Positions 30,387 to 40,335 are shown, counted from the first letter of the stretch. The stretch is DNA of 64,000 nt from Methylogaea oryzae (GCF_019669985.1 NZ_AP019782.1:2474001-2538000), one strand, 5' to 3'. Numbers and translations: made by a program. Notes: generated from the letters alone by a model not told the origin.

Positions 30387-31298
30387 ATGGAAAAACGCAC
30401 CGTCCTCTACATGCTCGACCCGATGCCCCACAACAGCCCGTTCGACATCAACATGGCGATCGACGCTGATTACGACGTCGTGCTCCCGTTTAACCACGTC
30501 AAGCTGGACGACATCAACGCCCTCACCCAGGACGCCATTTTTTCCCGCGGCCCCCAGGGCACCAAGCACACGGGCATGTTCATCGGCGGCCGCGATATCG
30601 GCCTCGCCATGCAAATGTTGGACGCGGCCCAAAAAGCCATGGTTCCGCCGTTCCAGGTATCGGTCATGGCCGATCCCAGCGGCGGCTTCACCACCGCGGC
30701 AGCCCTGGTGGCGCTGGTTGAAAAGGAATTGAAGGACAAGCACGGCATGGGCCTGCAAGGCGCCAGGGCGGTGGTATTCGGCGGCACCGGCCCGGTGGGC
30801 ATCGCCACCGGCGTGCTGGCGGCGCTGTGCGGCGCGGAAACCACCATCGCAGACCACGCCTCCCTGGACAACGCGCTGGAAAAGGCCGAAACCTACGGCC
30901 GCCTGTTCGACACCCGGCTGGAAGGCACTTGCGCCTCTTCGGAAGCGGACAAGGCCCATTTGCTGCACAATGCGGACGTGGTCTTCTGCACCGCCAAGGC
31001 CGGCATCCAGGTGCTGAAAGCCGCGGTGCTCGCGGAGGCCAAACAGCTGAAAGTGGCCGGCGACGTGAACGCCGTTCCGCCGCTGGGCATCGAAGGCATC
31101 AAAATGAAGGACCTGGGCGCGCCCTTGAAGCACGCCGTCAACAGCCCCGGCGCGGTGGGCATAGGCTCCCTCGCCATCGGCGATTTCAAATACAAGCTGC
31201 AGCACACTTTGCTGAGGCAGCTGCTCATACAGGACGAGCCGTTGTTCGTGGATTTCCGCCAAGCCTTGGCCGAAGCGCGCCGGCTGCTGGGAACCTGA
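30387..31298 (+). CDS. mtdB: Methylene-tetrahydromethanopterin dehydrogenase MtdB (paralogue 2)
   Basis: The 303-residue product begins MEKRTVLYMLDPMPHNSPFDINMAIDA. It carries QDAIFSRGPQ, GMFIGGRD, MADPSGGFTTAAALVA, the Rossmann loop VFGGTGPVGIATG and DVNAVPPLGIEGI. Its ending (EPLFVDFRQALAEARRLLG) matches the classical MtdB C-terminus (EPLCLDFRDA...), making this copy the better MtdB candidate. It lies 141 bases after the first copy and is followed by a strong terminator. Confidence 0.88.
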   Translation: MEKRTVLYMLDPMPHNSPFDINMAIDADYDVVLPFNHVKLDDINALTQDAIFSRGPQGTKHTGMFIGGRDIGLAMQMLDAAQKAMVPPFQVSVMADPSGGFTTAAALVALVEKELKDKHGMGLQGARAVVFGGTGPVGIATGVLAALCGAETTIADHASLDNALEKAETYGRLFDTRLEGTCASSEADKAHLLHNADVVFCTAKAGIQVLKAAVLAEAKQLKVAGDVNAVPPLGIEGIKMKDLGAPLKHAVNSPGAVGIGSLAIGDFKYKLQHTLLRQLLIQDEPLFVDFRQALAEARRLLGT

Positions 31299-31323
31299 TC
31301 GACGGCCAACCGGCCCGATCGGT

Positions 31324-31352
31324 AAAAAGGCCCGCTCTAGGCGGGCCTTTTT
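31324..31352. terminator. Bidirectional Rho-independent terminator between mtdB and the RND operon
   Basis: The stem GGCCCGC/GCGGGCC with loop TCTAG is flanked by AAAAA on the left and TTTTT on the right, so it can stop transcripts from mtdB (plus) and from the RND pump gene (minus). Confidence 0.9.
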
Positions 31353-31401
31353 ATTGCGCGGCGCCGCGCAACGGCGCAGTCGACCGGCTCGGGGCCGACG
31401 C

Positions 31402-34400
31402 TCATGCTTCCTCGCGTTTTTCCTCGAACCAGCGGTACAGGGTCGGCAACACCACCAGGGTGAGCAGCGTCGAGGTCAGCAAGCCGCCGATGACGACGAT
31501 GGCCAGGGGCTTTTGCACCTCGGAACCGGGCCCCGTGGCGAACAGGAAGGGAACCAGGCCCAGCAGCGCCACGGTCGCGGTCATCATCACGGGACGGAAA
31601 CGCTGCTCGCAACCGCGCCGGATGGCCTCGTCCTGGCTCAGCCCGTCGTCCCGCAGGCCGCGGATGCAGGACACCAGCACCACGCCGTTGAGCACGGCGA
31701 TGCCCCACAGGGCGATGAAACCGACCGAGGCGGGCACGGACAGGTATTCGCCGCTGACGAACAGCGCCACCACCCCGCCGATGGAGGCGAAGGGCAGCAC
31801 CAGAATAATCAGCGCGGCAAAGCGCAGGGAGTTGAACAGCATGAACAACAGGAAAAAGATCGCGCCGATGGTGATGGGAATGATGATTTTCAGGTGTCCC
31901 AGCGCCCGCTCCATGTTCTGGAACTGCCCGCCCCACTCCAGGTAATAGCCTTCCGGCAGCGACACCTGGCCGGCCACGGCTTTTTGCAGTTCCGCCACAA
32001 AACCACCCAGGTCGCGGTCGCGCACGTTGATGCCGACGACGATGCGGCGTTTGGCCATTTCCCGGCTGATCTGGGCGGGACCGTCCAGCAGCTCGATTTT
32101 GGTCAAGTCGCCCAGGGGCACCCTGGCGCCGTTGGGCGAGGTGAGCTGGATCGCGTCGATGGCTTCGATGCTGTTGCGGAACTCCTCGGGCAAGCGCACC
32201 GCCGCCGAGAAACGCCTTTCCCCCTCGAAGATCTCCGTCGCCACCTTGCCGCCGATGGCGGTTTCGATGACGTCGTTGATATCCGAGGCGTTGAGGCCGT
32301 GGCGGGCGATGGCTTCGCGCTTCACCGTAACGGTCAGATATTGCTGGCCCGTCACCCGCTCCACGCGGATGTCCTGGGCGCCGGCCACGGCGCCGGCCAC
32401 CCGGGCGATGTCGTTGGCGGCGGCCTTCAATGCCTCCAAATCGTCGCCGAACACTTTCACCGCCACGTCGGAGCGCACGCCCGTGACCATTTCGTCCACA
32501 CGGTCGGAAATCGGCTGGGCCATCACCAGCTGTACGCCGGGCAGCCCGGCATAAAGCTTGTCGCGGATGGCGTCGGCGATGGTGTCCTGGGTCCAGCCGT
32601 CCGGCCACTGATCGCGCGGTTTGAGGCTGACGATGGGCGTCGATTCGTTCTGGCCCTGGGTATCCGCCGGACTTTCGCCGCGGCCGATATTCGTGACCGC
32701 CAGGCTGACGCCGGGGACTTCCATCACCAGGCGCATGGCTTCCATTTCCATCTTGATGCCCTCCTCCAGGGAGATGTTCGGCACCCGGTTGATGGCGGGA
32801 ACGACGGAGCCTTCCTTCATCTCCGGAATGAAGGAGCTGCCGAGGAAAGGCAATAAAGCGGCGGCCAGGACGAACAGGCCGCCCGCCGCCAGGATGACGG
32901 TTTTGCCTTCCGCCATGGCCCAGCCCAGCAGCCGCAGATAGGGCCGCTTGAGGAAGGCGATGATGCGGGTGTCGTGCTCGCCGCCGTCCTTGCCTTGCAG
33001 CAAATAGGAACACAGCACCGGCGTCAGGGTAAGCGACAGGATGAGGGAAATCAGCAGGGCGATGGCGATGGTGTAGGCCAGCGGCGCGAACATTTTGCCC
33101 TCCATGCCTTGCAGGGTCATGAGGGGCAGGAACACCAGGATGATGATGCCGACGCCGAACAGCACCGGCGTGGCGACCTCCTCCGCCGCCAGCATCACCA
33201 CGCGCAGGCGGCTGGTGCCGTGCCCCTTGCGCTCGGTGAGCAGGCTGAAGGCGTTTTCCACCACCACCACCGAACCGTCGACGATCAGGCCGATGGCGAT
33301 GGCCAGGCCGCCCAGGGACATGAGATTGGCGGAAATGCCCAGTTGGTTCATGACGATGAAGGTGACCAAGGGAGTCACCACCAGCGTCGTCACCACGATC
33401 AGGCTGGAGCGCAGGTCGCCGAGGAACAGGAACAGGATGACCACCACCAGCGCGATGCCTTCCAGCAGCACCTTGGTGACGGTGCGCAGGGCGGCGTCCA
33501 CCAGGTCGCTGCGGTCGTAGTAGGGCACGATTTTCAAATCGTCCGGCAGCATGCGCTTGTCGTTGATTTCCTTGACCCGCTGCTTGACGCGGCTCACCAC
33601 GTCCTTGGCGTTGCCGCCGCGCAGCATCATGACGATGCCGCCTACCGATTCCGTATAGCCGTTCTTCAGCACCGCGCCGACGCGGACTTCATGGCCGATT
33701 TTCACCTCCGCCACGTCGTGGATGTGCACCGGCACGCTTTGCTCTTCCTTCAGCACGATGCTGCCGATGTCGTCGACGTTGCGGATCAGGCCGACGCCGC
33801 GGATCAGGTACTGCTCGGCGTAATGGGGCAACACGCCGCCGCCGCTGTTGGCGTTGTTGCGCGCCAGGGCGCCGAACACGTCGCTCAGCGTCACGCCGTA
33901 GTGGCGCATGCGGTCCGGATTGACCAGCACCTGGTACTGCTTGTTGTAGCCGCCCTGGGAGTTGATTTCCGCCACGCCAGCAATGCCGCGCAACAGCGGG
34001 CGCACCACCCAGTCCTGCGTTTCGCGCCGGCTCATCAGTTCATCCGGGCTGAGGGCGCGCCGGCCGTCGTCGTCCCGCTCCAGCGTGTATTGATAGACCT
34101 CGCCCAGGCCGGTGGACACCGGGCCCAGTATGGGCGTGACGCCTTCCGGCATGCGGGAGGAAACCTCCATCAGCCGCTCCATCACCAGCTGCCGCGCGAA
34201 ATAGACCTCGGTGGCGTCGGTGAACACCAGGGTGATGATGGACAAGCCGTTTTTGTTGAGGGAACGCATTTCCGTCAGCCCCGGCAAGCCGGTCATGGCG
34301 ATTTCCAGGGGCACGGTGATGAAACGCTCCACCTCTTCCGGCGAACGGCCCTGCGCTTCGGTGGCGATCTGCACCTGGACGTTGGTCACGTCGGGGAAGG

Positions 34401-34512
34401 CGTCCACCGACAGGGATTGCAGCGCCCGCACGCCGAAAGCCGCCAAGCCCAGCGCCACGGCAAGAATCACGATGCGGTTGCTCAAGCCGCCGCGTATCAG
34501 CGCCTGGATCAC
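31402..34512 (-). CDS. Heavy-metal efflux RND pump, CzcA/CusA family
   Basis: This 1036-residue inner-membrane proton-driven pump has 12 membrane segments and two large periplasmic loops. It has RND motifs including the helix-4 region AIGLIVDGSVVVVEN and the CzcA/CusA-type N-terminus (AFGVRALQSLSVDAFPDVTNVQVQ). The helix-4 motif lies between the Zn/Co (DFG...DGAVV) and Cu/Ag types, so the metal is not assigned. It is the last gene of an operon with the adaptor (36135-37262) and an antiporter. No outer-membrane channel gene is present. Confidence 0.92.
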   Translation of the reverse strand: MIQALIRGGLSNRIVILAVALGLAAFGVRALQSLSVDAFPDVTNVQVQIATEAQGRSPEEVERFITVPLEIAMTGLPGLTEMRSLNKNGLSIITLVFTDATEVYFARQLVMERLMEVSSRMPEGVTPILGPVSTGLGEVYQYTLERDDDGRRALSPDELMSRRETQDWVVRPLLRGIAGVAEINSQGGYNKQYQVLVNPDRMRHYGVTLSDVFGALARNNANSGGGVLPHYAEQYLIRGVGLIRNVDDIGSIVLKEEQSVPVHIHDVAEVKIGHEVRVGAVLKNGYTESVGGIVMMLRGGNAKDVVSRVKQRVKEINDKRMLPDDLKIVPYYDRSDLVDAALRTVTKVLLEGIALVVVILFLFLGDLRSSLIVVTTLVVTPLVTFIVMNQLGISANLMSLGGLAIAIGLIVDGSVVVVENAFSLLTERKGHGTSRLRVVMLAAEEVATPVLFGVGIIILVFLPLMTLQGMEGKMFAPLAYTIAIALLISLILSLTLTPVLCSYLLQGKDGGEHDTRIIAFLKRPYLRLLGWAMAEGKTVILAAGGLFVLAAALLPFLGSSFIPEMKEGSVVPAINRVPNISLEEGIKMEMEAMRLVMEVPGVSLAVTNIGRGESPADTQGQNESTPIVSLKPRDQWPDGWTQDTIADAIRDKLYAGLPGVQLVMAQPISDRVDEMVTGVRSDVAVKVFGDDLEALKAAANDIARVAGAVAGAQDIRVERVTGQQYLTVTVKREAIARHGLNASDINDVIETAIGGKVATEIFEGERRFSAAVRLPEEFRNSIEAIDAIQLTSPNGARVPLGDLTKIELLDGPAQISREMAKRRIVVGINVRDRDLGGFVAELQKAVAGQVSLPEGYYLEWGGQFQNMERALGHLKIIIPITIGAIFFLLFMLFNSLRFAALIILVLPFASIGGVVALFVSGEYLSVPASVGFIALWGIAVLNGVVLVSCIRGLRDDGLSQDEAIRRGCEQRFRPVMMTATVALLGLVPFLFATGPGSEVQKPLAIVVIGGLLTSTLLTLVVLPTLYRWFEEKREEA

Positions 34513-34555
34513 GGCCGGCTCCTAAACAAGCGGCAACAGCGCGGCGACGGCGCCG

Positions 34556-36100
34556 TCACGCCTTTTCCTCGCCCGCTTCCAGCATGCATTCCGCCAACCG
34601 TTGCCCGGCCTGGACCAGGGGATGGAAGATGCGGTTGGCGCCGGCCTGGGACAATAGTTTGTCCTCGTCGTCGCTGTACGCGACGACGCCGATGAGACCG
34701 GCGAACCGGCGGCCGCGCAAGGCCTCCACGGCGCCCAGCCGCGCCTGGAATTCCGGCATGGTCAAAATGACGCCTTCCAGGCCTTCCAATTGGAGGCGCT
34801 CCCACAGTTCCGCGTCCTCGGCATCGCCGTACAACACGCGGCGCCCCCCTTCGCGCAACGCGGCCAGGCAAACCGGGTCGGCATCCAGCCCCAGGGCGCG
34901 AACGCCTTTTTGCTCCAGCATCGCATAGGCGGCGGTGCCGGTGCGGCCCATGCCGATAATCAGCCATTGCGTCATGCCCAGCAATACCGGCAGGCGGTCA
35001 GGGTGCTTGCCGCCCCGCTCGAAACGCAGCAACAGCGGCTCCATGACGGAAAAAATCCGGTGGGAAAAGCGGTTCAGCAGCGCCGCCAGGGCCAGGGACA
35101 AGGCCACGGCGATCCCCATGGTCCGGCCCCAGCCGTCCGGCAGCAAACCGGCGTCGGTGATGACGCGGGAAGTCAGCAAGGCGAACTCGCTGTAAGTCAT
35201 CAACGCCAAGGCGCTAACGAAAGCCGTACGCGCGCGCAAACCGACGAACACGAACAGCAGGAAAAACAGCCCGCCCTGCAAGGGGAGCAGCAGCACCAAT
35301 TGCACGGCGCGAAGCAAATCCTCCCGCAACGGAAGTCCCGCCATACCGATTTGCAGGAAAAACGCGATCAGCAGGATTTCCTTGAGCCCCCATAGCTTAT
35401 CCGCCAACAGCTTGGCGTCCGGGTGCCCGGCGAATAGCGCGCCCATCCACAAGGCCCCCAGTTCGGCGGACACTCCCACCGCTTTCGCCATGGCGCCGCC
35501 GGCCAGGGCGAACAACACGCCCATCAAGAGCTTCATTTCCTGGCTTTCGTTGACGCCGAACAGACGGAACGCCGCCGGCCGCAGCAGCGGCAAGAGCAGC
35601 AACAGCAGCGCCCAATAGCTCGGCCGCCCGCCCCCGGCCAGCGCCAGCAGGCCGACGGCGACCACGTCCTGCAGGATCAGGATGCCGAGGGTGATGCGCC
35701 CGTGCAGGGTGGACAGCTCCGCACCGTCCTCCAGCACCTTGACCGCCAGAACCGTGCTGGAGAAAGCCAGGCTGGCCCCCAGCAACAAGCCCCCGGTGAG
35801 TTGCTGCTCCAAGTAAAAAAACGCCAGGCCGGTGCCCAGGGTGACGAGGCAAAGGTGCAAACCGCCCACCCCCAACACCTCGCGGCGCAATAGGCTGGAA
35901 AACTGCAGTTTCAGGCCGACGGTGAACAGCAGCAGTTCGATGCCCACGTCCGCCAGCGGAGCGATGGCGCCGCTGGTCGGCACCGCGAAGAAGTACAGGC
36001 CGTAACCGGCGGCCAGATAGCCGACCAAGGGCGGCAAGCGGCACAAGCTGGCCAACAAGCCGGCTCCGTAGGCGGCGGCCAGGTAGTAGAGCTCGGTCAT
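34556..36100 (-). CDS. CPA2-family cation/proton antiporter with TrkA-N domain (KefB-like)
   Basis: This 514-residue protein has about 12 membrane segments of the Na_H_Exchanger fold (GIELLLFTVGLKL, ASLAFSSTVLAVKVL, LGILILQDVVAVG). A C-terminal cytosolic nucleotide-binding domain (about 385-510) begins LIIGMGRTGTAAYAML, an NAD-binding glycine motif. Relatives are glutathione- or NAD-gated K+/H+ or Na+/H+ antiporters. It sits 43 bases upstream of the RND pump and 34 bases downstream of the adaptor, so it is co-transcribed with a metal efflux system, perhaps to manage the proton or cation balance. The ion is inferred. Confidence 0.85.
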   Translation of the reverse strand: MTELYYLAAAYGAGLLASLCRLPPLVGYLAAGYGLYFFAVPTSGAIAPLADVGIELLLFTVGLKLQFSSLLRREVLGVGGLHLCLVTLGTGLAFFYLEQQLTGGLLLGASLAFSSTVLAVKVLEDGAELSTLHGRITLGILILQDVVAVGLLALAGGGRPSYWALLLLLLPLLRPAAFRLFGVNESQEMKLLMGVLFALAGGAMAKAVGVSAELGALWMGALFAGHPDAKLLADKLWGLKEILLIAFFLQIGMAGLPLREDLLRAVQLVLLLPLQGGLFFLLFVFVGLRARTAFVSALALMTYSEFALLTSRVITDAGLLPDGWGRTMGIAVALSLALAALLNRFSHRIFSVMEPLLLRFERGGKHPDRLPVLLGMTQWLIIGMGRTGTAAYAMLEQKGVRALGLDADPVCLAALREGGRRVLYGDAEDAELWERLQLEGLEGVILTMPEFQARLGAVEALRGRRFAGLIGVVAYSDDEDKLLSQAGANRIFHPLVQAGQRLAECMLEAGEEKA

Positions 36101-36134
36101 GGCAGGCGAGACGCCGGAGAGCGGTAGCGTGGCA

Positions 36135-37262
36135 TTACTCCAGCTCCTTGCGCAGCCGCTCGCTGTTCAAATGGAAAGCGCCGTCCACCACCACCCGCTC
36201 TCCCCGCTGCAGGCCCTTGAGCACGCGCCGCACCTGGCCGTCCCGTATGCCCAGCTCCACCGGGCGCAAGCTGAACTCGCCCGCGGCGGTTTCCACGTAG
36301 ACATAGTCGCGATTGTCGCCGCGCACCACGGCCGAGTCCGGCAGCACCAAATCCCTGACGCCGCGCTTGCGTATCACCAGGGTGGCCAGCATTTCCGGCT
36401 TGAACAAGCGCTGGGGGTTGGGCATGGCCATGCGCACGGTGACGGTGCGGGTTTCCGGATTCACCAGATCGGCCACGTAGACCAGCCGCCCCTTGATGGG
36501 CGAGCCCGATGCGGCGGGAATTTCCACTTCCGCCTCGTCGCCGGCGCTGACCCAGCGGGCGTCCTGTTCCGGCGCTTCGGCCACCACCCAGACCTCGGAC
36601 AAGTCGGCGATGGTATAGACCGCATCCGCCGGCTGCACGACCTGGCCTTGGGTGATGTTGCGCTCGATGATGGTGCCGGCGAGGGAGGCGGTGATGGCCA
36701 GGTCGGAGTCGATGGCGCGGGTTTCAGTCAAGCGCTGAATGTCGTCCTGGCTCATGCCCAACAGACGCAACTGGTCGGCGGCGGCCTTGCGCTCCACCTC
36801 CACCTCCTGCAATTCGTGCCGGCGCTCCGTCACGATCACATCGCTGACGGCCCCGGCTTTCGCCAGGCGTTCGGCGCGATTGGCGGTCAGCTGCTTAAGG
36901 TTCACCTGGCTCAAGGCTTTAAGATACGCGGCCTGCGCCGCGCCCAGGTCGGCGCTGTGCAAACGGGCCAGCACCTCGCCTTTTTGCACCGCTTGCCCCA
37001 AGCGCGCGCGGATTTCCACGACCCGTCCGCTCACCGCCGAACCGATGCGCGCCACGCGCAACTCGTCCAGCTCCACGCTGCCGGCGATGCGCAATATCGC
37101 GTCGGCCTGCCCTTCGCCCACCGCCGCCACTTTCAGGCGCTGCAACAGCGCGTCGGACGCCACGACGGTGCCCGCCGACGCCGCATCTTCGGCCCGGGGC
37201 GCGGAACACAGCAGTAGGAAAAAAAGGCACAGCGAACCGCAAAGACAATATCGATCAGGCAT
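36135..37262 (-). CDS. Efflux RND periplasmic adaptor (membrane fusion protein)
   Basis: This 375-residue adaptor links the RND pump to an outer-membrane channel. From MPDRYCLCGSLCLFFLLLCSAPRAEDA it has a signal peptide, a lipoyl/barrel-sandwich region (RVARIGSAVSGRVVEIRARLGQAVQKGEVLARL), a helical hairpin, and the beta-barrel and MP domains (EVWVVAEAPEQD, PVELGIRDGQVRRVLKGL). No His-rich N-terminus is present, unlike many Zn-type CzcB proteins. It is the first gene of the operon. Confidence 0.88.
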   Translation of the reverse strand: MPDRYCLCGSLCLFFLLLCSAPRAEDAASAGTVVASDALLQRLKVAAVGEGQADAILRIAGSVELDELRVARIGSAVSGRVVEIRARLGQAVQKGEVLARLHSADLGAAQAAYLKALSQVNLKQLTANRAERLAKAGAVSDVIVTERRHELQEVEVERKAAADQLRLLGMSQDDIQRLTETRAIDSDLAITASLAGTIIERNITQGQVVQPADAVYTIADLSEVWVVAEAPEQDARWVSAGDEAEVEIPAASGSPIKGRLVYVADLVNPETRTVTVRMAMPNPQRLFKPEMLATLVIRKRGVRDLVLPDSAVVRGDNRDYVYVETAAGEFSLRPVELGIRDGQVRRVLKGLQRGERVVVDGAFHLNSERLRKELE

Positions 37263-37427
37263 AGGCAGCAAAACATGGCGCCCGCGCCGCGAAACCGCAG
37301 CGACGAAACGGGCAGAATGATCCTAAGTCTACCTTAAGCCCGGTTCCTAGCCTACGGCGAATCCCCCGCGGGCCATCGTCCGCCTCGCCGGAAATGTCTC
37401 ATCGACGCGCCGGAATTGGCGGGCATC

Positions 37428-37700
37428 TCAAGGCGGGCAGCCTTCCATTTTATAAATGGCATACCCCTGGGCGATGATGTCGTCCAGCATCGTTTGGGGA
37501 GCCGTCGCTTCGCTGTGGCAATAAGCGCAGCTTTCCGCGTTCACCACCGCGCTTTCCTCGCCGATGCTGCGCAGCCACTGCCGCGCATACTCCAGCGCCT
37601 TCGGCTGCTCCCGCTGCAACGTGACAACGTCGAAATGCATGATGCGGCCGTTGGCGCAGCGGGCATAAGTATCGAAAACATGGATTTGTGTCGCATTCAT
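37428..37700 (-). CDS. DUF2024 family protein
   Basis: This 90-residue protein matches the DUF2024 pattern: VFDTYARCANGRIMHFDVVT, ALEYARQWLRSIGEE, then a conserved C-x2-CHSE motif (AYCHSE) and a final MEGCPP. The function of the family is unknown. The CxxCH cluster hints at metal or redox involvement. It is divergent from a marR gene with a perfect palindrome between, so it may be that regulator's target. Confidence 0.8.
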   Translation of the reverse strand: MNATQIHVFDTYARCANGRIMHFDVVTLQREQPKALEYARQWLRSIGEESAVVNAESCAYCHSEATAPQTMLDDIIAQGYAIYKMEGCPP

Positions 37701-37809
37701 TAGAGGAGGCTCCTGAAAAAACGGGGACGCGGCTCTTCACGTCCCCCCAAAATCTCCGAGGATGGATTTTATCGGCGCCGCTGACCGACACACATAGTAG
37801 CGACGCGAT

Positions 37810-37830
37810 ACATTATAAGCTATATAATGT
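37810..37830. promoter_or_regulatory. Perfect palindrome ACATTATA-N5-TATAATGT, probable MarR operator
   Basis: A perfect 8-bp inverted repeat with a 5-bp spacer lies between the divergent DUF2024 and marR genes and overlaps their likely AT-rich promoter region. Size and symmetry fit a MarR-dimer site. That it is bound by the adjacent MarR is inferred from position. Confidence 0.65.
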
Positions 37831-37875
37831 TAACACCCCTTGTCAAGACCATTTTGCCTCGATACCATTATCCCT

Positions 37876-38457
37876 ATGGACGCAGCAAGCATTTACGAAT
37901 ACCTCGAACGCATTTCCCACCTGTTGCGCGCCGACGCGCGCCGCACCGACAGCGGCGCCGGCCTGCAGCCGGTGCAACTCGAAGCGCTGCACTACCTGAG
38001 CCTCTGCAACCAATACAGCAACACGCCTGCGGCGGTCGCCGACTATCTGGGATTGACCAAGGGCACCGTGTCGCAAACCTTGCAAGTGCTGGAAAGCAAC
38101 GGTTATGTGGAAAAGCAGCCCGACGCCAAAGACCGGCGCGTGGTGCATCTACTGTTGACGGAAGAAGGACGGGAACTGGTGGCCAGCGCCATTCCGCCGA
38201 AAACCTTGCGCGGCGGCATAGACAGCCTGTCGGAAAACGCCCGCCAGCAACTGGGGGCGACTTTGCGCTTCCTGCTGGAAGCCATGCAGCGCGAAAACCG
38301 CCGGCGGCCCTTCGGCGTTTGCAGAACCTGCCGTCACAACACCGATCTTGGCGGCGACAGCTTCCGCTGCGAACTCACCGGCGGCACCCTGACGGCGGTG
38401 GACGTAACCCGTATCTGCCGGGAGCACCAGCCCGGCCACATCCGCCCTTCGCTATAA
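37876..38457 (+). CDS. MarR-family regulator with C-terminal Cys cluster
   Basis: This 193-residue protein has a winged helix-turn-helix (about 45-110; ADYLGLTKGTVSQTLQVLESNGYVEKQPDAKDRRVVHL), the MarR signature. After the dimerisation helices it has an unusual tail with four Cys (CRTCRHNTD, FRC, RICREH), which could bind zinc or another metal or act as a redox switch. The start MDAASIY at 37876 is preferred over an upstream in-frame ATG. Confidence 0.87.
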   Translation: MDAASIYEYLERISHLLRADARRTDSGAGLQPVQLEALHYLSLCNQYSNTPAAVADYLGLTKGTVSQTLQVLESNGYVEKQPDAKDRRVVHLLLTEEGRELVASAIPPKTLRGGIDSLSENARQQLGATLRFLLEAMQRENRRRPFGVCRTCRHNTDLGGDSFRCELTGGTLTAVDVTRICREHQPGHIRPSL

Positions 38458-38495
38458 AGCAAAACGGCTACGCGCCGTGGCGGCGCGCAGCCGTT
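38458..38495 (-). terminator. Terminator after glnK
   Basis: On the minus strand a 14-bp stem with one mismatch (left arm AACGGCTGCGCGCC, right arm GGCGCGTAGCCGTT) is followed by a T-rich run. It lies between the convergent marR and glnK genes. Confidence 0.7.
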
Positions 38496-38508
38496 CGCCG
38501 CGATTGGA

Positions 38509-38946
<438 letters not shown>

Positions 38947-40335
38947 TTACAGATGGTAGGCCTGCTCGCCGTGTTCGTTGATATCCAAACCTTCGCGTTC
39001 CACTTCTTCCGGCACGCGCAAGCCGATAGTCCAATCCACCGCTTTATAGGCAAGGAACGATACCACGCCCGACCAAACCACCGTGACGCAAACGCCCCAA
39101 GCCTGGCTGGTCACCTGCGCCAGCATGTCGAACTCGCCGACGGCGTTGGCCACGTAGTCGTAAACCCCCGCGCCGCCCAGGGCCGGCGAGGCGAAGACGC
39201 CGGTCGCCAAGGCGCCGAACATGCCGCCGACGCAATGCACGCCGAACACGTCCAAGGAGTCGTCGTAGTCCAGAGCGTGTTTCAAGCTGGTCACCGCCCA
39301 GAAGCACAGCAGGCCTACCACCAATCCCATGACGATGCTGCCCATGGGGCCGACGAAACCGCAGGCCGGGGTAATCGCCACCAATCCCGCCACCGCGCCG
39401 GAAGCGCCGCCCAGCATGCTCGGCTTGCCGCGGCCGATCCACTCGGCAAAAGTCCAGGACAAGGTCGCAGCGCAAGTCGCCAGCAGGGTGTTGACGAACA
39501 CCAGGGCGGCAACGCCGTTGGCTTCCAGGTTGGAGCCCACGTTGAAACCGAACCAGCCCACCCACAACAGGGACGCCCCCACCATGGTCAAGGTCACGCT
39601 ATGGGGTTTCATGGACTCCCGGCCGTAACCGGTGCGCTTGCCCACCAGCAATGCGCCGACGATGCCGGCGATACCGGCGTTGATGTGCACCACGGTGCCG
39701 CCGGCGAAGTCCAAGGCGCCTTTCTGGAAAATGAAGCCCGCCGTGGCCGCGGCGGCTTCCGCTGCCTTGGCGTCGGTATAAGCGTCGGGACCGGCCCAGT
39801 ACCACACCATATGGGCGATGGGCAGGTAGGCGAAGCTGAACCACAACACCGTGAACACCAGCACCGCGGAAAACTTCACCCGCTCCGCGAAAGCGCCCAC
39901 GATCAAAGCCGGCGTAATGGCCGCGAAGGTCATTTGGAACGCCATATAAATAAACTCCGGCACCGCTACCCCTTTACTGAAGGTCGCCGCCAGGGAATCC
40001 GGCGTGATGCCCTGCAAAAAAGCCTTGCCGAATCCGCCGAAGAAAGCGTTGCCCTCGGTAAACGCCACGCTATAACCGTATATGGCCCACAAAACCCCGA
40101 TCAGGGAAAAAATAACGAATACCTGCATCAAAACAGACAGCATATTTTTCGCCCGCACCATACCGCCGTAGAACAGCGCCAGGCCGGGTATCGTCATGAG
40201 TATCACCAATAGCGTCGCCACGATCATCCAGGCGGTATCGCCCTTATTAACCGTCGGGGCTGCCGCATCGGCCCAAGCCTCCGCGCCGCTAAGCAGCGTC
40301 ATTACCCATACCAAATTCAAGCTCGTACGTTTCAT
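38947..40335 (-). CDS. amtB: Ammonium transporter AmtB
   Basis: AmtB imports ammonium under nitrogen limitation. The 462-residue product has a signal-like N-terminus, eleven membrane segments and the family blocks DTAWMIVATLLVILMTIPGLALFYGGMVR, FAGGTVVHINAGIAG (pore His), NVGSNLEANGVA and DVFGVHCVGGMFGALATG (second pore His). The ATG at 40335 has AGGAG upstream. A TTG at 40341 in the same frame is less likely. A sigma-54-type promoter and an NtrC-like site lie upstream. Confidence 0.95.
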   Translation of the reverse strand: MKRTSLNLVWVMTLLSGAEAWADAAAPTVNKGDTAWMIVATLLVILMTIPGLALFYGGMVRAKNMLSVLMQVFVIFSLIGVLWAIYGYSVAFTEGNAFFGGFGKAFLQGITPDSLAATFSKGVAVPEFIYMAFQMTFAAITPALIVGAFAERVKFSAVLVFTVLWFSFAYLPIAHMVWYWAGPDAYTDAKAAEAAAATAGFIFQKGALDFAGGTVVHINAGIAGIVGALLVGKRTGYGRESMKPHSVTLTMVGASLLWVGWFGFNVGSNLEANGVAALVFVNTLLATCAATLSWTFAEWIGRGKPSMLGGASGAVAGLVAITPACGFVGPMGSIVMGLVVGLLCFWAVTSLKHALDYDDSLDVFGVHCVGGMFGALATGVFASPALGGAGVYDYVANAVGEFDMLAQVTSQAWGVCVTVVWSGVVSFLAYKAVDWTIGLRVPEEVEREGLDINEHGEQAYHL

